A stretch of 64,000 nucleotides of DNA from Gammaproteobacteria bacterium 28-57-27 (GTDB taxonomy: Bacteria > Pseudomonadota > Gammaproteobacteria > Halothiobacillales > Halothiobacillaceae), in assembly GCA_002281735.1 (NCBI GenBank), contig NCGK01000010.1, positions 38,479 through 102,478 on the forward strand, read 5' to 3'. The notes under the pieces were generated by a model. The model made no database searches, had not been told where the DNA came from, and saw only the letters and a list, made by a program, of their open reading frames with translations. Positions 9,771-17,376 of the stretch are shown piece after piece. Both the position numbers and the translations under genes were made by a program. Numbering within the stretch: position 1 is the stretch's first letter; every line of letters begins with the position of its first letter.

Positions 9771-10981
9771 TTGGAAGCCGCCGCATCAGCCGCAATCTCG
9801 ACACGGTTCCTGCCTTGATCCTTCGCCCGGTAGAGCGCGTCATCCACCCTCTTCAGCAGCGCATTCATATCATCCTGCGGCTCGAACGCGGCGACTCCGA
9901 AACTGGCCGTCAGGTTGCCAACCTTATCGAAGTGATGCCCGGCGATGGCCAGCCGCAGCTTCTCAGACGCATTCCTGGCGGCCTGCATGTCCGATTGCGG
10001 CATCAGCACCATGAATTCTTCGCCGCCCCATCGCCCCACGACATCATTGGCGCGGATGTTTTCCTTCACCAGGCCGGTGACAGCCTGCAATACATAGTCA
10101 CCCACATCGTGACCGAAGGTGTCGTTCACGTGTTTGAAATAATCAAGGTCGTACATCGCCAGCGACATGGGCGTGCCGTACCGTTTTGCCCGATCTATTT
10201 CCCGCCCCAGAATCGCGGAGAACTCCCGGCGGTTGGCTATGCATGTAAGGCTGTCGGTGGTGGCGAGGAGATGGATTTCTTCCTCATCCCGCTTGCGTTG
10301 AGTGATGTCCAGGGCGTAAATACGGATAAGGTCAACTTCCCGGACGTAGGCAATATGCAGCTCATAAGCCGCCTCGCCGACCTTGGCCTCATGGACGGCT
10401 TCTCCCTGCTGCTTGCTTTGCCACAAGGCGGCAATCAGCTCCTCCGACCCACGCAGCAAAGCATGCGACTGACCCATCGCACTCAACTCGGGAAACAGCC
10501 TCTCGGCTGCCGGGTTGAGATAGGTCACCTCACCGGCAGGGTTGATCTCGATCACCGGACTGGGGAGCAGGCGGGGAAAAGACGCCAGGCGGAGAATCTC
10601 CTCCTGCGCCTGCTTGCGCTCGACCGCGTGCCTGATCTTCTGCAGCAATTCGTCCATCTGGTAAGGTTTGATCAAGTATGAAAACGCCCCCTGCCCGGTG
10701 GCCTCGATGGCGGTTTCCATTGAAGCGTGCCCGGTCAGGATGATCGTCTCCGTCAACGGCGAGATCGCCTTGATGTGCGTCATGATCTCGATGCCGGACA
10801 TGTCCGGCAGCATCAGGTCGATCAACGCCAGGCTGAACTTTTCCCGTTCCACCGCCGCGATAGCCTCCGTCCCGTTTGCGGCGACAGCCGTTTCATAACC
10901 CTTGACCCTCAGAATGTCGGCAAGCGTTTTTCTGAGGTTAACATCATCGTCTACCACCAGGATTTTCGCTTTTGCTTTCAC
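9767..10981 (-). CDS. Diguanylate cyclase, REC-PAS-GGDEF
   Basis: A 404-residue response regulator. REC covers about 1-125 ([11 protein letters not shown]; Asp in [21 protein letters not shown]), a PAS-like segment about 140-240, and GGDEF about 240-400 with active motif [15 protein letters not shown] sits five residues before GGEEF, a good RxxD inhibitory site, so product inhibition by c-di-GMP is expected. The REC-PAS half is nearly the same as that of the downstream hybrid kinase, which suggests duplication followed by swapping of the output domain. The start is GTG with AGGAG seven bases upstream. The gap to the double-REC gene is 13 bases, and the 3' end overlaps the kinase gene. Confidence 0.92.
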   Translation of the reverse strand: MKAKAKILVVDDDVNLRKTLADILRVKGYETAVAANGTEAIAAVEREKFSLALIDLMLPDMSGIEIMTHIKAISPLTETIILTGHASMETAIEATGQGAFSYLIKPYQMDELLQKIRHAVERKQAQEEILRLASFPRLLPSPVIEINPAGEVTYLNPAAERLFPELSAMGQSHALLRGSEELIAALWQSKQQGEAVHEAKVGEAAYELHIAYVREVDLIRIYALDITQRKRDEEEIHLLATTDSLTCIANRREFSAILGREIDRAKRYGTPMSLAMYDLDYFKHVNDTFGHDVGDYVLQAVTGLVKENIRANDVVGRWGGEEFMVLMPQSDMQAARNASEKLRLAIAGHHFDKVGNLTASFGVAAFEPQDDMNALLKRVDDALYRAKDQGRNRVEIAADAAASK

Positions 10982-10994
10982 GCTTCTTCTCCTG

Positions 10995-11741
10995 CTACGC
11001 CGAAGCCAGTAGGCTTTGCAGTTTCTTGACCCGGATTTCCTCGATCAACTCGAACAAGGCATCCAATTCCAAGGGTTTATACAAACAGGTATAGGCGCCG
11101 ATCTTGCGCGCCTTCTCAATGGAACTCGCCATTTCCTCGCGGTAACCGGTCACTAGAATTACCGGCTTGCCTGGGTATTTGGTCTGGATATCCTTCAGCA
11201 CATCCACACCGTCCACCGCACCCAGCTTGAGGTCGAGGAGGATAATGGCAAGCTTGAAGTCATTTTCCAGATGCCCCATCACACTTTGAGGTTTACTTTC
11301 CGTTTCTACCTGGAAACCTCTCAGAGTCAGGATGTCCTTCAGCGTTTTGCAGAATTCGGGGTCATCGTCCACGACCAGAATGCTCTCCTCCTTGCGCAGC
11401 AGGGAAAGAAAGGCAAGGATCATGGGAAAGTTGAGCGGCTTGCTGAGGACGGCATAGGCGCCAGCGCGTTTCGCCTCCTCCAGGAGATCGTCTGTCGCGT
11501 AGGCGCTGACCAGGACGACAGGCAGCGCGGGAACCATCTTCTTCATCCGCTTCAGCGCCTCGACACCGCTGATGCCGGGCATTTTGATGTCCATCAGCAC
11601 GCAATCCGGCGGATCTTGCCTGACCTTCTCCACCCCTTCCTCGCCCGAGTAAGCGGCGATGGATTCGTGACCCTTTATGTTCAGGATGTCGCAGGTCGTC
11701 TTTACGATACGAGGGTCGTCGTCCACCACTAGAATTTTCAT
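10995..11741 (-). CDS. Double receiver-domain protein (REC-REC)
   Basis: A 248-residue protein made only of two receiver domains. REC1 (about 1-118) has VVDDDPRIV, Asp in CVLMDIKMPGISG and Lys in LSKPLNF. REC2 (about 120-240) has VVDDDPEFC, Asp in ILLDLKLGAVDG and Lys in LYKPLEL. Both keep the acidic pair, phosphoacceptor Asp and Lys. There is no output domain, so it may act as a phosphate shuttle or sink between the neighbouring kinases and the c-di-GMP enzymes; that role is inference. GGAG lies six bases before the ATG. It follows the frameshifted CHASE8 kinase across a 122-base gap with a hairpin repeat and precedes the cyclase gene by 13 bases. Confidence 0.9.
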   Translation of the reverse strand: MKILVVDDDPRIVKTTCDILNIKGHESIAAYSGEEGVEKVRQDPPDCVLMDIKMPGISGVEALKRMKKMVPALPVVLVSAYATDDLLEEAKRAGAYAVLSKPLNFPMILAFLSLLRKEESILVVDDDPEFCKTLKDILTLRGFQVETESKPQSVMGHLENDFKLAIILLDLKLGAVDGVDVLKDIQTKYPGKPVILVTGYREEMASSIEKARKIGAYTCLYKPLELDALFELIEEIRVKKLQSLLASA

Positions 11742-11797
11742 TGCCTACTCCGGTTCATTTTCTTGGTCAAAGGGCAAATCGTCCTGCTGTAACTGTT

Positions 11798-11869
11798 TGT
11801 AGGTCTGGCCTTAGCCCGACAGAAGTAGGCGCGTCCAAGCGACATGTCGGGTTGAAGCCCGACCTACAA
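11798..11869. repeat. REP-like hairpin element (GTAGGTC family)
   Basis: A 72-base imperfect palindrome bounded by TTGTAGGTC and GACCTACAA. It contains GTCGGGTTGAAGCCCGAC and a looser TCTGGCCTTAGCCCGA arm. Related units occur at 15412, 21347 and 59258. On the minus strand its first bases supply the TAG stop codon of the kinase frame ending at 11864. Confidence 0.75.
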
Positions 11870-14800
11870 TCCTGTGCCACCGCTTGGCAACGTCATCGTG
11901 AACGTAGTCCCCTTGCCCGGTTCGCTTTGCACTTCGACCTTGCCGCCATTAGCCTCAGTCAGGTTCTTCACCACCACCAGCCCCAGCCCGATGCCGCGCG
12001 CCTTGGTGGTGAACAACGGCTGGAACAGTCGCGCCATCTGCTCTGGCGTCATGCCTCTGCCAGTGTCGCGCACATGGATGGTCATTGTTCCGTCTTGTCT
12101 GTTTTCAACCGCGCTGATTTCCAGCACACCGCCCTCCGGCATGGCCTCCACGCCGTTGCTGATGAGGTTGCGGAATACCTGGCGGATTTGTTGCGCATCC
12201 ACGCGGAGAGCCGGAAGCGTCTCAGGGATATCCAGTTTGACGGACACGGAAGACGGTATCGTGAGCTTGCCCAATGTCTGTCCGATCACTTCACGCAACT
12301 CGACCTCTTCCTGATGCGGCGGCTTGGTGCGCACCGAATCCAGCAGGTCGGACACGATGCGCTCGGAATTGGCGATCTCGTCCTTGATGATGTTCAGATA
12401 TTCCTCCGGCAACCTGACCCAGCACCGCCAGCTTTTCCTTGCGCAGCAGATCCTCCTGCGCCGTCAGCAGTTGTTGCGTGCGTTCCTTCACCTTACCTTC
12501 CAGTTCTTCATTCAGCTTGCGGATTTCCATTTCCACGCGCTCGCGCTCGGAAACGTCCCGGGCAATCCCCATGATCAAGTCACGGCTCAGAGGGGTGGTG
12601 TTGAGATCGGCGCTGAAATACTCTCCGGATTTTTTGGCGATGCGCAGCCTGAGGTTGGAGATGCTTTCACCGGCCAGCCCTTTCTGGAAGGCCGCCTGAG
12701 CAACCGGCAAATCGTCGGCATGGACAAGGGGCACAAATGGCTTGCCAATCCATTCCTCGGCTGTCCAGCCTGCTGCCCGCTCAATTGAGGGACTCATGGA
12801 ATGGAAGGTGCCATCCGTATTCATAAGGAAGATGATGTCGTTGGCATTCTCGAAAATGTTGCGGTAGCGTGCCTCGCTGTCGCGAATACGTTCTTCCGCT
12901 TGCATGCGCTCGGTCACGTCATGGAAGGCTCCGACCAGAAATTCCTGTCCCTGCAACGTGATGGGAGAAGCGCTGACATCGGCAAAAAACACCGACCCGT
13001 CCTTGCGTTTCACCGGCATATTTTGTTCCATTCGTATCTCGCCTTTTAACTGGCGCTCAAACGTCTTTTGCACGCCAGCAAGTGCTTCCGCCGGATGGAT
13101 ATCCTCCACGCCAAGCCCGTACAACGCCTCCATCGGGTAACCCAGCATGTCGCAGATCGCGCGGTTTGCGATGACAAATTTGCGTGTTTGCACATCCGTC
13201 ACCAGGATGCCGTCGACGGAGGCATCGACGATCGCCCTGAATTTTCGTTCGGATTCCTCCAGCGCCTGCGCAGCCAGTTTGTATGCGGTGATGTCTTCAT
13301 AAACGCCAAGAACACCGATGGACTCATCAACCTCGTTAACCAATGGCACTTTGGAGGTGCGCAACCAGATCACTCCCCCGTCCGGCGTCGTCTGCGGCTC
13401 ATCGTAGGAAAGTTTGGGGATGTTGGAATCCATCACCAGCCGATCATCGGCACGATACATGTCAGCGCGATCCCCCCAGCTCATATCGTAGTCGCTCTTG
13501 CCGGTCAGTTCGTCTGGACGGGTCAATCCCGCATCTTTCGCAAACAAGGTGTTGCAGCCCAGATAGCGCAATTCGCGGTCTTTCCAGAAGACGCGCATGG
13601 GAATGGTCTCGATGATCTGCGTGGTGAGCTCCTGTTGTTTGCGGATTTCTTCTTCAGCCCGCTTGCGCTCGGTGATGTCGCGGAACGACCAAATACGTCC
13701 GAAGGAATGGCCCTCGCTATCGAGCACGGGTGCCGAATAGCGGTCAAGGATGCTGCCATCCTTCAGCACGACTTCATCCTGCGAGCTCTCCTCGGGATGG
13801 GTATAGAGGTAGCGCACCCTGTCGCCGAACTGCTGGGAATCGACGACCTGGTCGATCACAAACTGCAATTGTGGGCCGTCGTCAGGTGCCGCCGCGACTT
13901 CAACCGGAATTTTGAACAGCTCGATCATCCGTTTGTTCTGCAGGATCTTCCGTCCTTGTGAATCGACCACGAGAATGCCGTCTGGCGAAGTCGTTACCAG
14001 CGCCTCAAAAAATGCCGTTCTCTGCCGCAGGTTTATTTCAAACTGTTTGCGCTCGGTGATGTCCTGCACCGTTCCCAGCATTTTGATGGCTTGCCCGGCT
14101 TCATTGAAGCTCACGTCACCCTGCTCATGCACATGGCGTACGCTGCCATCTGGAAGCAGGATGCGGTGGTCCTGGCTGTATTCAGGACCCGGTTGCTCAA
14201 GCGCCTGCCGGATGCTCTCTCCCATACGCTGCCTGTCGTCCGGATGCACGAACTGCATGAAAGCCTCGTAGGAGGCACCAAACTGCTGCGGGGAAAGACC
14301 AAAGATGCGGTAGATTTCATCCGACCAGATCAGGATGTCGTTGACGATGTCCCATTCCCAACTGCCAAGATGGGCGATGTGCTGTGCCTCGTTGAGGCGG
14401 GCGGTACGCTGTGCCACGTCCTGTTCCAGCTGTGCGCGGTGCTGCGCCAGCGCACTGTCGCGCACCTGGATTTGCGCCAACATGTCGTTGAATCCCCGAC
14501 CCAGCGTTGCCAGCTCATCCTTGCCTTGGTCATCCGCCCGCAACGCATAGTTCTTCTCGCTTGAAACACGCCGCATCAAACCGACTAGTGCTGCCATGGG
14601 CTCCGTAATGGTCGGGTGCAGGGCGGCAATCAGCAGCAGCGCCAAGCCCAGGCCTGCCAAAGCGGAACCGGCCATCACGGCCATGCTCCACGCCATTTGC
14701 TGATAGATGGGCGACAAATTGGAACGCACGTAAATCGTGCCGATCCGTTCGTGTCCGGCATCTATTGCATGGATCACATCCAGATGGTGTTCCGTTAAGG

Positions 14801-15230
14801 CCTGTCCTGCGTGGGTGTGTTCGTGCTCGTCTGCGTCGTGGGTGTCCACGTCCGAATGGGCGTGGGCAGGTTCGCTCGCAGGCAAAAAGTCAGCGGGTTG
14901 CGCTTTCTGGCCGGCTGCCACAAATCGGGCAAAGAGCTTGCCCTGTCTGTCATACAGCGCGGCAAACTCGATATTGTCGAAGGCACCGAGCGTTCCCAGG
15001 TTTTGCTCAGCCAGCTTCGGGTCGTTGAGGAGCAGAGCTGACGTGCTGTTGCGTGCGACAAGGTGCGCCTGGCTATGGGTGATATCTGCCAACTCGGCGT
15101 GAAACGTGAACCACTGGTAGAACGCCGCGACAAGCGCCGTAAGAAGCAGTGCCGCGCCCGCCGACAAAAGGGTAATGAGCGAGAGCTTGCGGCGGATGGA
15201 CATGTACCGGAGCAAGTTGGCCAAGCTCAT
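11864..15230 (-). pseudogene. CHASE8-HAMP-PAS histidine kinase, frameshifted in the DHp domain
   Basis: As read, the first frame (15230-12291) encodes an inner-membrane sensor. It has TM1 about 10-32, a periplasmic CHASE8-like domain, TM2 about 185-210, HAMP, five PAS domains and a coiled linker. After KLAVLGQVAG it leaves the kinase frame, while the missing end (EYLNII..., N box, G boxes FTTKARGIGLGLVVV) continues in another frame to 11864. Against the intact paralogues at 15.5 and 17.4 kb about 95 bases are missing between 12405 and 12406, removing the whole H-box (GHELRNP). Restored, the protein would have about 1153 residues. The periplasmic domain carries a His-rich loop (15 or so His in about 55 residues). 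GGAGG lies 5 bases before the ATG, which overlaps the stop of a YfiR remnant. Either a true pseudogene or an assembly error. Confidence 0.8.
12307..12405. repeat. 99-bp identical block, copy 1 (ends at deletion junction)
   Basis: Bases 12307-12405 are identical to 19693-19791 by eye, from CTTCCTGATGCGG to GATATTCCT, and both divergent ends after the block are the deletion joints of the two kinase genes. It encodes the second DHp helix region (EYLNIIKDEIANSERIVSDL...). Confidence 0.8.
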
Positions 15231-15405
15231 GGACGCCTCCCCGCCAGCCGGACGATGCGCGCCAGCTTCAGCCATTGCGAACTGATTTTTGCCCCTGCGC
15301 GATTGGCGGCAGCCTGATTGATTTCAAAGCGCACCTTGTTCTGCTCCTGGTAGAAATTGATCATCACGCCCTGCTCGGCATAGCCCTCGCTGTCGTCCTC
15401 GGCAT
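15227..15405 (-). pseudogene. YfiR-like (DUF4154) gene remnant, 3' end only
   Basis: An open frame ends here with EGYAEQGVMINFYQEQNKVR, then FEINQAAANRAGAKISSQWL and KLARIV. This matches the C-terminal signature of YfiR/DUF4154 periplasmic proteins (GGMINF...LRFEIN..AA..AGLKISSqLLkLA). Only about 55 codons remain. No start or signal peptide is present, and the 5' side runs into a GTAGG repeat at 15412. Its TGA overlaps the ATG of the CHASE8 kinase, the expected order for a YfiR-type periplasmic regulator with a CHASE8 membrane partner (compare YfiR/YfiN). It is probably the stump of a gene cut by repeat-associated rearrangement. Confidence 0.65.
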
Positions 15406-15411
15406 GGCTTC

Positions 15412-15438
15412 GTAGGCCGGGTTGAAACCCAACCTACA
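15412..15438. repeat. Half REP-like hairpin (GTAGG...CCTAC)
   Basis: GTAGGCCGGGTTGAAACCCAACCTAC forms one hairpin of the family found at 11798, 21347 and 59258. It sits exactly where similarity of the YfiR remnant begins. The remaining bases to 15509 show no gene. Confidence 0.6.
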
Positions 15439-15509
15439 AAGGTTTGTGCTTAAGTTTCGCCAAGAACGCAGCTCTACATTAGTACATTTAACTGGAATAG
15501 AGGTTTATA

Positions 15510-16835
15510 TCAGACACCTCTCTCATCCGCTGCCGGAAGCGTGACCGTAAACACGGTTCCCTTGCCCACTTCGCTTTCCACCTTCACCGAGCCACCGTTG
15601 GCCTGAGTCAGATTTTTCACCACCACCAGCCCCAGTCCGATGCCGCGCGCCTTGGTGGTGAACAGCGGCTGGAACAACTTGGGCAGTATCTCCGGCGCAA
15701 TGCCGGTGCCAGTGTCGCGCACATTGATAGTGACGCTGCTCTCCAGCTTGTTTTCAACTGCGCTGATGTCCAGCACGCCGCCTTGCGCCATGGCCTCCAC
15801 GCCGTTACTGATAAGGTTGCGCAACACCTGGTGGATTTGCATGGCATCGACTCGCAAGGGCGAAAGCGCTGCCGGGATGTCCAATCTCACCGTGACAGCA
15901 GGCGGTATCGTGAGCTTGCCCAAGGTCTGCCCGATTAATTCCGCGACAGCCACGGTCTCCGGTTGCGGCGGCTTGGTGCGCACCGAATCCAGCAGGTCGG
16001 ACACGATGCGCTCGGAATCGGCGATCTCGTCATTGATGATGTTCAGGTATTCCTTGGTGGTTTCGTCCGCATCCGACAACACGGTTTGCAGGAAGTACAC
16101 CGCGTTGCTCATCACGCCCAGCGGGTTGCGCAGTTCGTGGCCGACGCTGCCGGCCACTTGCCCCAGCACTGCCAGTTTCTCCTTGCGCACTAGCTCTTCC
16201 TGCGCCTCCAGCAGTTGTTGCAACTTTTCCTCCAACGCTTTGTTCAACTTCAGGATTTCTTCTTCCGCTTGCCTGCGCTCGGTGATATCCCTGAAAACGC
16301 CGACAAGACAGGCTACGCCGTTGAGCATCATTGGGCCGGCGTTGGCGTCCGCATAGAAGACGCTGCCGTCTTTTCTCTTCATCGGCAGATTAGGCGCGAG
16401 GCTGATTTCGCCCCTGACTAGTCGCTCGAATTGGCGGACGACGTTGGGGAGGTCTTCCTCTGGATGAGTTCCCTTCATCCCCAGATTGAGCAACTCCTCA
16501 GCGCTGTATCCGAGCATACGGCAAATCGCGGGATTGACCATTCGGTACCGCCGGGTTTTGGCCTCCGCCACGATGATCCCGTCCTGCACGGAGTCGAAGA
16601 CGCCCCTGAGCAGGGCTTCGGATTCTGACAATGCCTGCTGTGCCTGCTTGTTTTCATCAACCTGAGCTTCCAGTTCTTCCCCAAGAATATTGATGCCAGC
16701 CATGACGCCGTCCAGGGCGCTGTCATCGTCGGAAAGGGTTCCCCTGGCCGTCAAGTCGCCCGCGGCAAACTTGAAAATGACATCGAGCATCTCCGCAAGC
16801 CTCGGGTCTTCGACATTTCTGGGCGCCGAGGTCAT
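15510..16835 (-). CDS. Soluble HAMP/PAS histidine kinase (intact paralogue)
   Basis: A 441-residue kinase without membrane segments. It has a HAMP-like N-terminus (AAGDLTARGTLSDDD..., about 25-60), PAS about 75-190 (VFDSVQDGIIVAEAKTRRY... to GVFRDITERRQ), coiled linker, HisKA with GHELRNPLGVMSN (His about 233), then N box NLISNGVEAM, DTGTGIAPE and ARGIGLGLVVVKN. The class resembles NtrB-like kinases with cognate regulators elsewhere. The ATG at 16835 overlaps the stop of the STAS-like gene by 4 bases (ATGA), so the two are translationally coupled; a frame start at 16856 is less likely. This copy shows what the two frameshifted paralogues lack. Confidence 0.9.
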   Translation of the reverse strand: MTSAPRNVEDPRLAEMLDVIFKFAAGDLTARGTLSDDDSALDGVMAGINILGEELEAQVDENKQAQQALSESEALLRGVFDSVQDGIIVAEAKTRRYRMVNPAICRMLGYSAEELLNLGMKGTHPEEDLPNVVRQFERLVRGEISLAPNLPMKRKDGSVFYADANAGPMMLNGVACLVGVFRDITERRQAEEEILKLNKALEEKLQQLLEAQEELVRKEKLAVLGQVAGSVGHELRNPLGVMSNAVYFLQTVLSDADETTKEYLNIINDEIADSERIVSDLLDSVRTKPPQPETVAVAELIGQTLGKLTIPPAVTVRLDIPAALSPLRVDAMQIHQVLRNLISNGVEAMAQGGVLDISAVENKLESSVTINVRDTGTGIAPEILPKLFQPLFTTKARGIGLGLVVVKNLTQANGGSVKVESEVGKGTVFTVTLPAADERGV

Positions 16836-17215
16836 TCGATATACCCCTTCAGCCACTCCAGCGCTTCATCTTCCAGGGAAAAGAGCCGGCTCGACAGGTG
16901 CGGATTGCTGAGGCCGATGTAGAAGTTCCCCAATACCCGGCTGACGGGCGTGCCGACGATAATGGCGACCGCGCTGGCGACCTTCGCGGCCTCTTCTCCC
17001 GCATAATATTTACGGGCTTCCCTGGCAAGTGACTTCATCGTTTTGGTATCGACAAAAAGAGGCCTTTTCTTCCCCTTGTTGATCTTCAGGTAGGCTGCCA
17101 TGGTCGCCTGAGCATCCTCCAGCGTCACTTCCGCGCCGGGAACGTGGATGATGCGGACGATGCCATCCTCTCCCAGCCATAATTTGGCGACCCTGCTGGT
17201 CTGTTCGTTTTCCAT
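16832..17215 (-). CDS. STAS-like protein coupled to a histidine kinase
   Basis: A 127-residue cytoplasmic protein (MENEQTSRVAKLWLGEDGIV...). The pattern of an N-terminal strand pair (AKLWLGEDGIVRIIHVPGAE), helix, KKRPLFVDTKTMKSLAREAR, AVAIIVGTPVSRVLGNFYIG and a final EDEALEWLKGYIE matches small STAS/SpoIIAA-like proteins found beside PAS kinases. No catalytic residues are evident; a regulatory partner of the kinase downstream is the likely role. AGGAG lies 7 bases before the ATG, and its stop overlaps the kinase start. Upstream is the stub of an outer-membrane protein gene, ending 18 bases before. Confidence 0.75.
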   Translation of the reverse strand: MENEQTSRVAKLWLGEDGIVRIIHVPGAEVTLEDAQATMAAYLKINKGKKRPLFVDTKTMKSLAREARKYYAGEEAAKVASAVAIIVGTPVSRVLGNFYIGLSNPHLSSRLFSLEDEALEWLKGYIE

Positions 17216-17233
17216 TTCCGAGCTCCTCCCCCG

Positions 17234-17376
17234 TCAGAACCTATACTCAACCGCCAGCCCGACCAGATGCTGGCTGATGTTGTACGTTCCGTTATAGCCG
17301 TTGATGTTGGCTGACGTATTTTCTTCACGCGTGACTGCGTAGTGATATGCGAGGTCGATCCGCCAGGCTCCCGTTG
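17234..17376 (-). pseudogene. Outer-membrane porin remnant, C-terminal strands only
   Basis: The last 45 or so codons of a beta-barrel gene: GAWRIDLAYHYAVTREENTS, then ANINGYNGTYNISQHLVGLA and VEYRF with a terminal Phe. The style fits the end of FadL/OmpP1-family transporters. No start or barrel body is upstream; the frame runs into the end of the Cache kinase (stop at 17377). It looks like the survivor of a deletion that joined the Cache kinase to the region of the STAS-like gene. Confidence 0.5.

Noticed and set aside
11864..12412. A separate small HATPase protein starting MPEEYLNII
   Set aside because: It begins exactly at the deletion joint, without a ribosome site, and is the out-of-frame end of the CHASE8 kinase.
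12291..15230. Programmed ribosomal frameshift joining the two kinase frames
   Set aside because: The missing bases include the H-box; a frameshift could not restore it, and no slippery site with a stem is evident at the joint.
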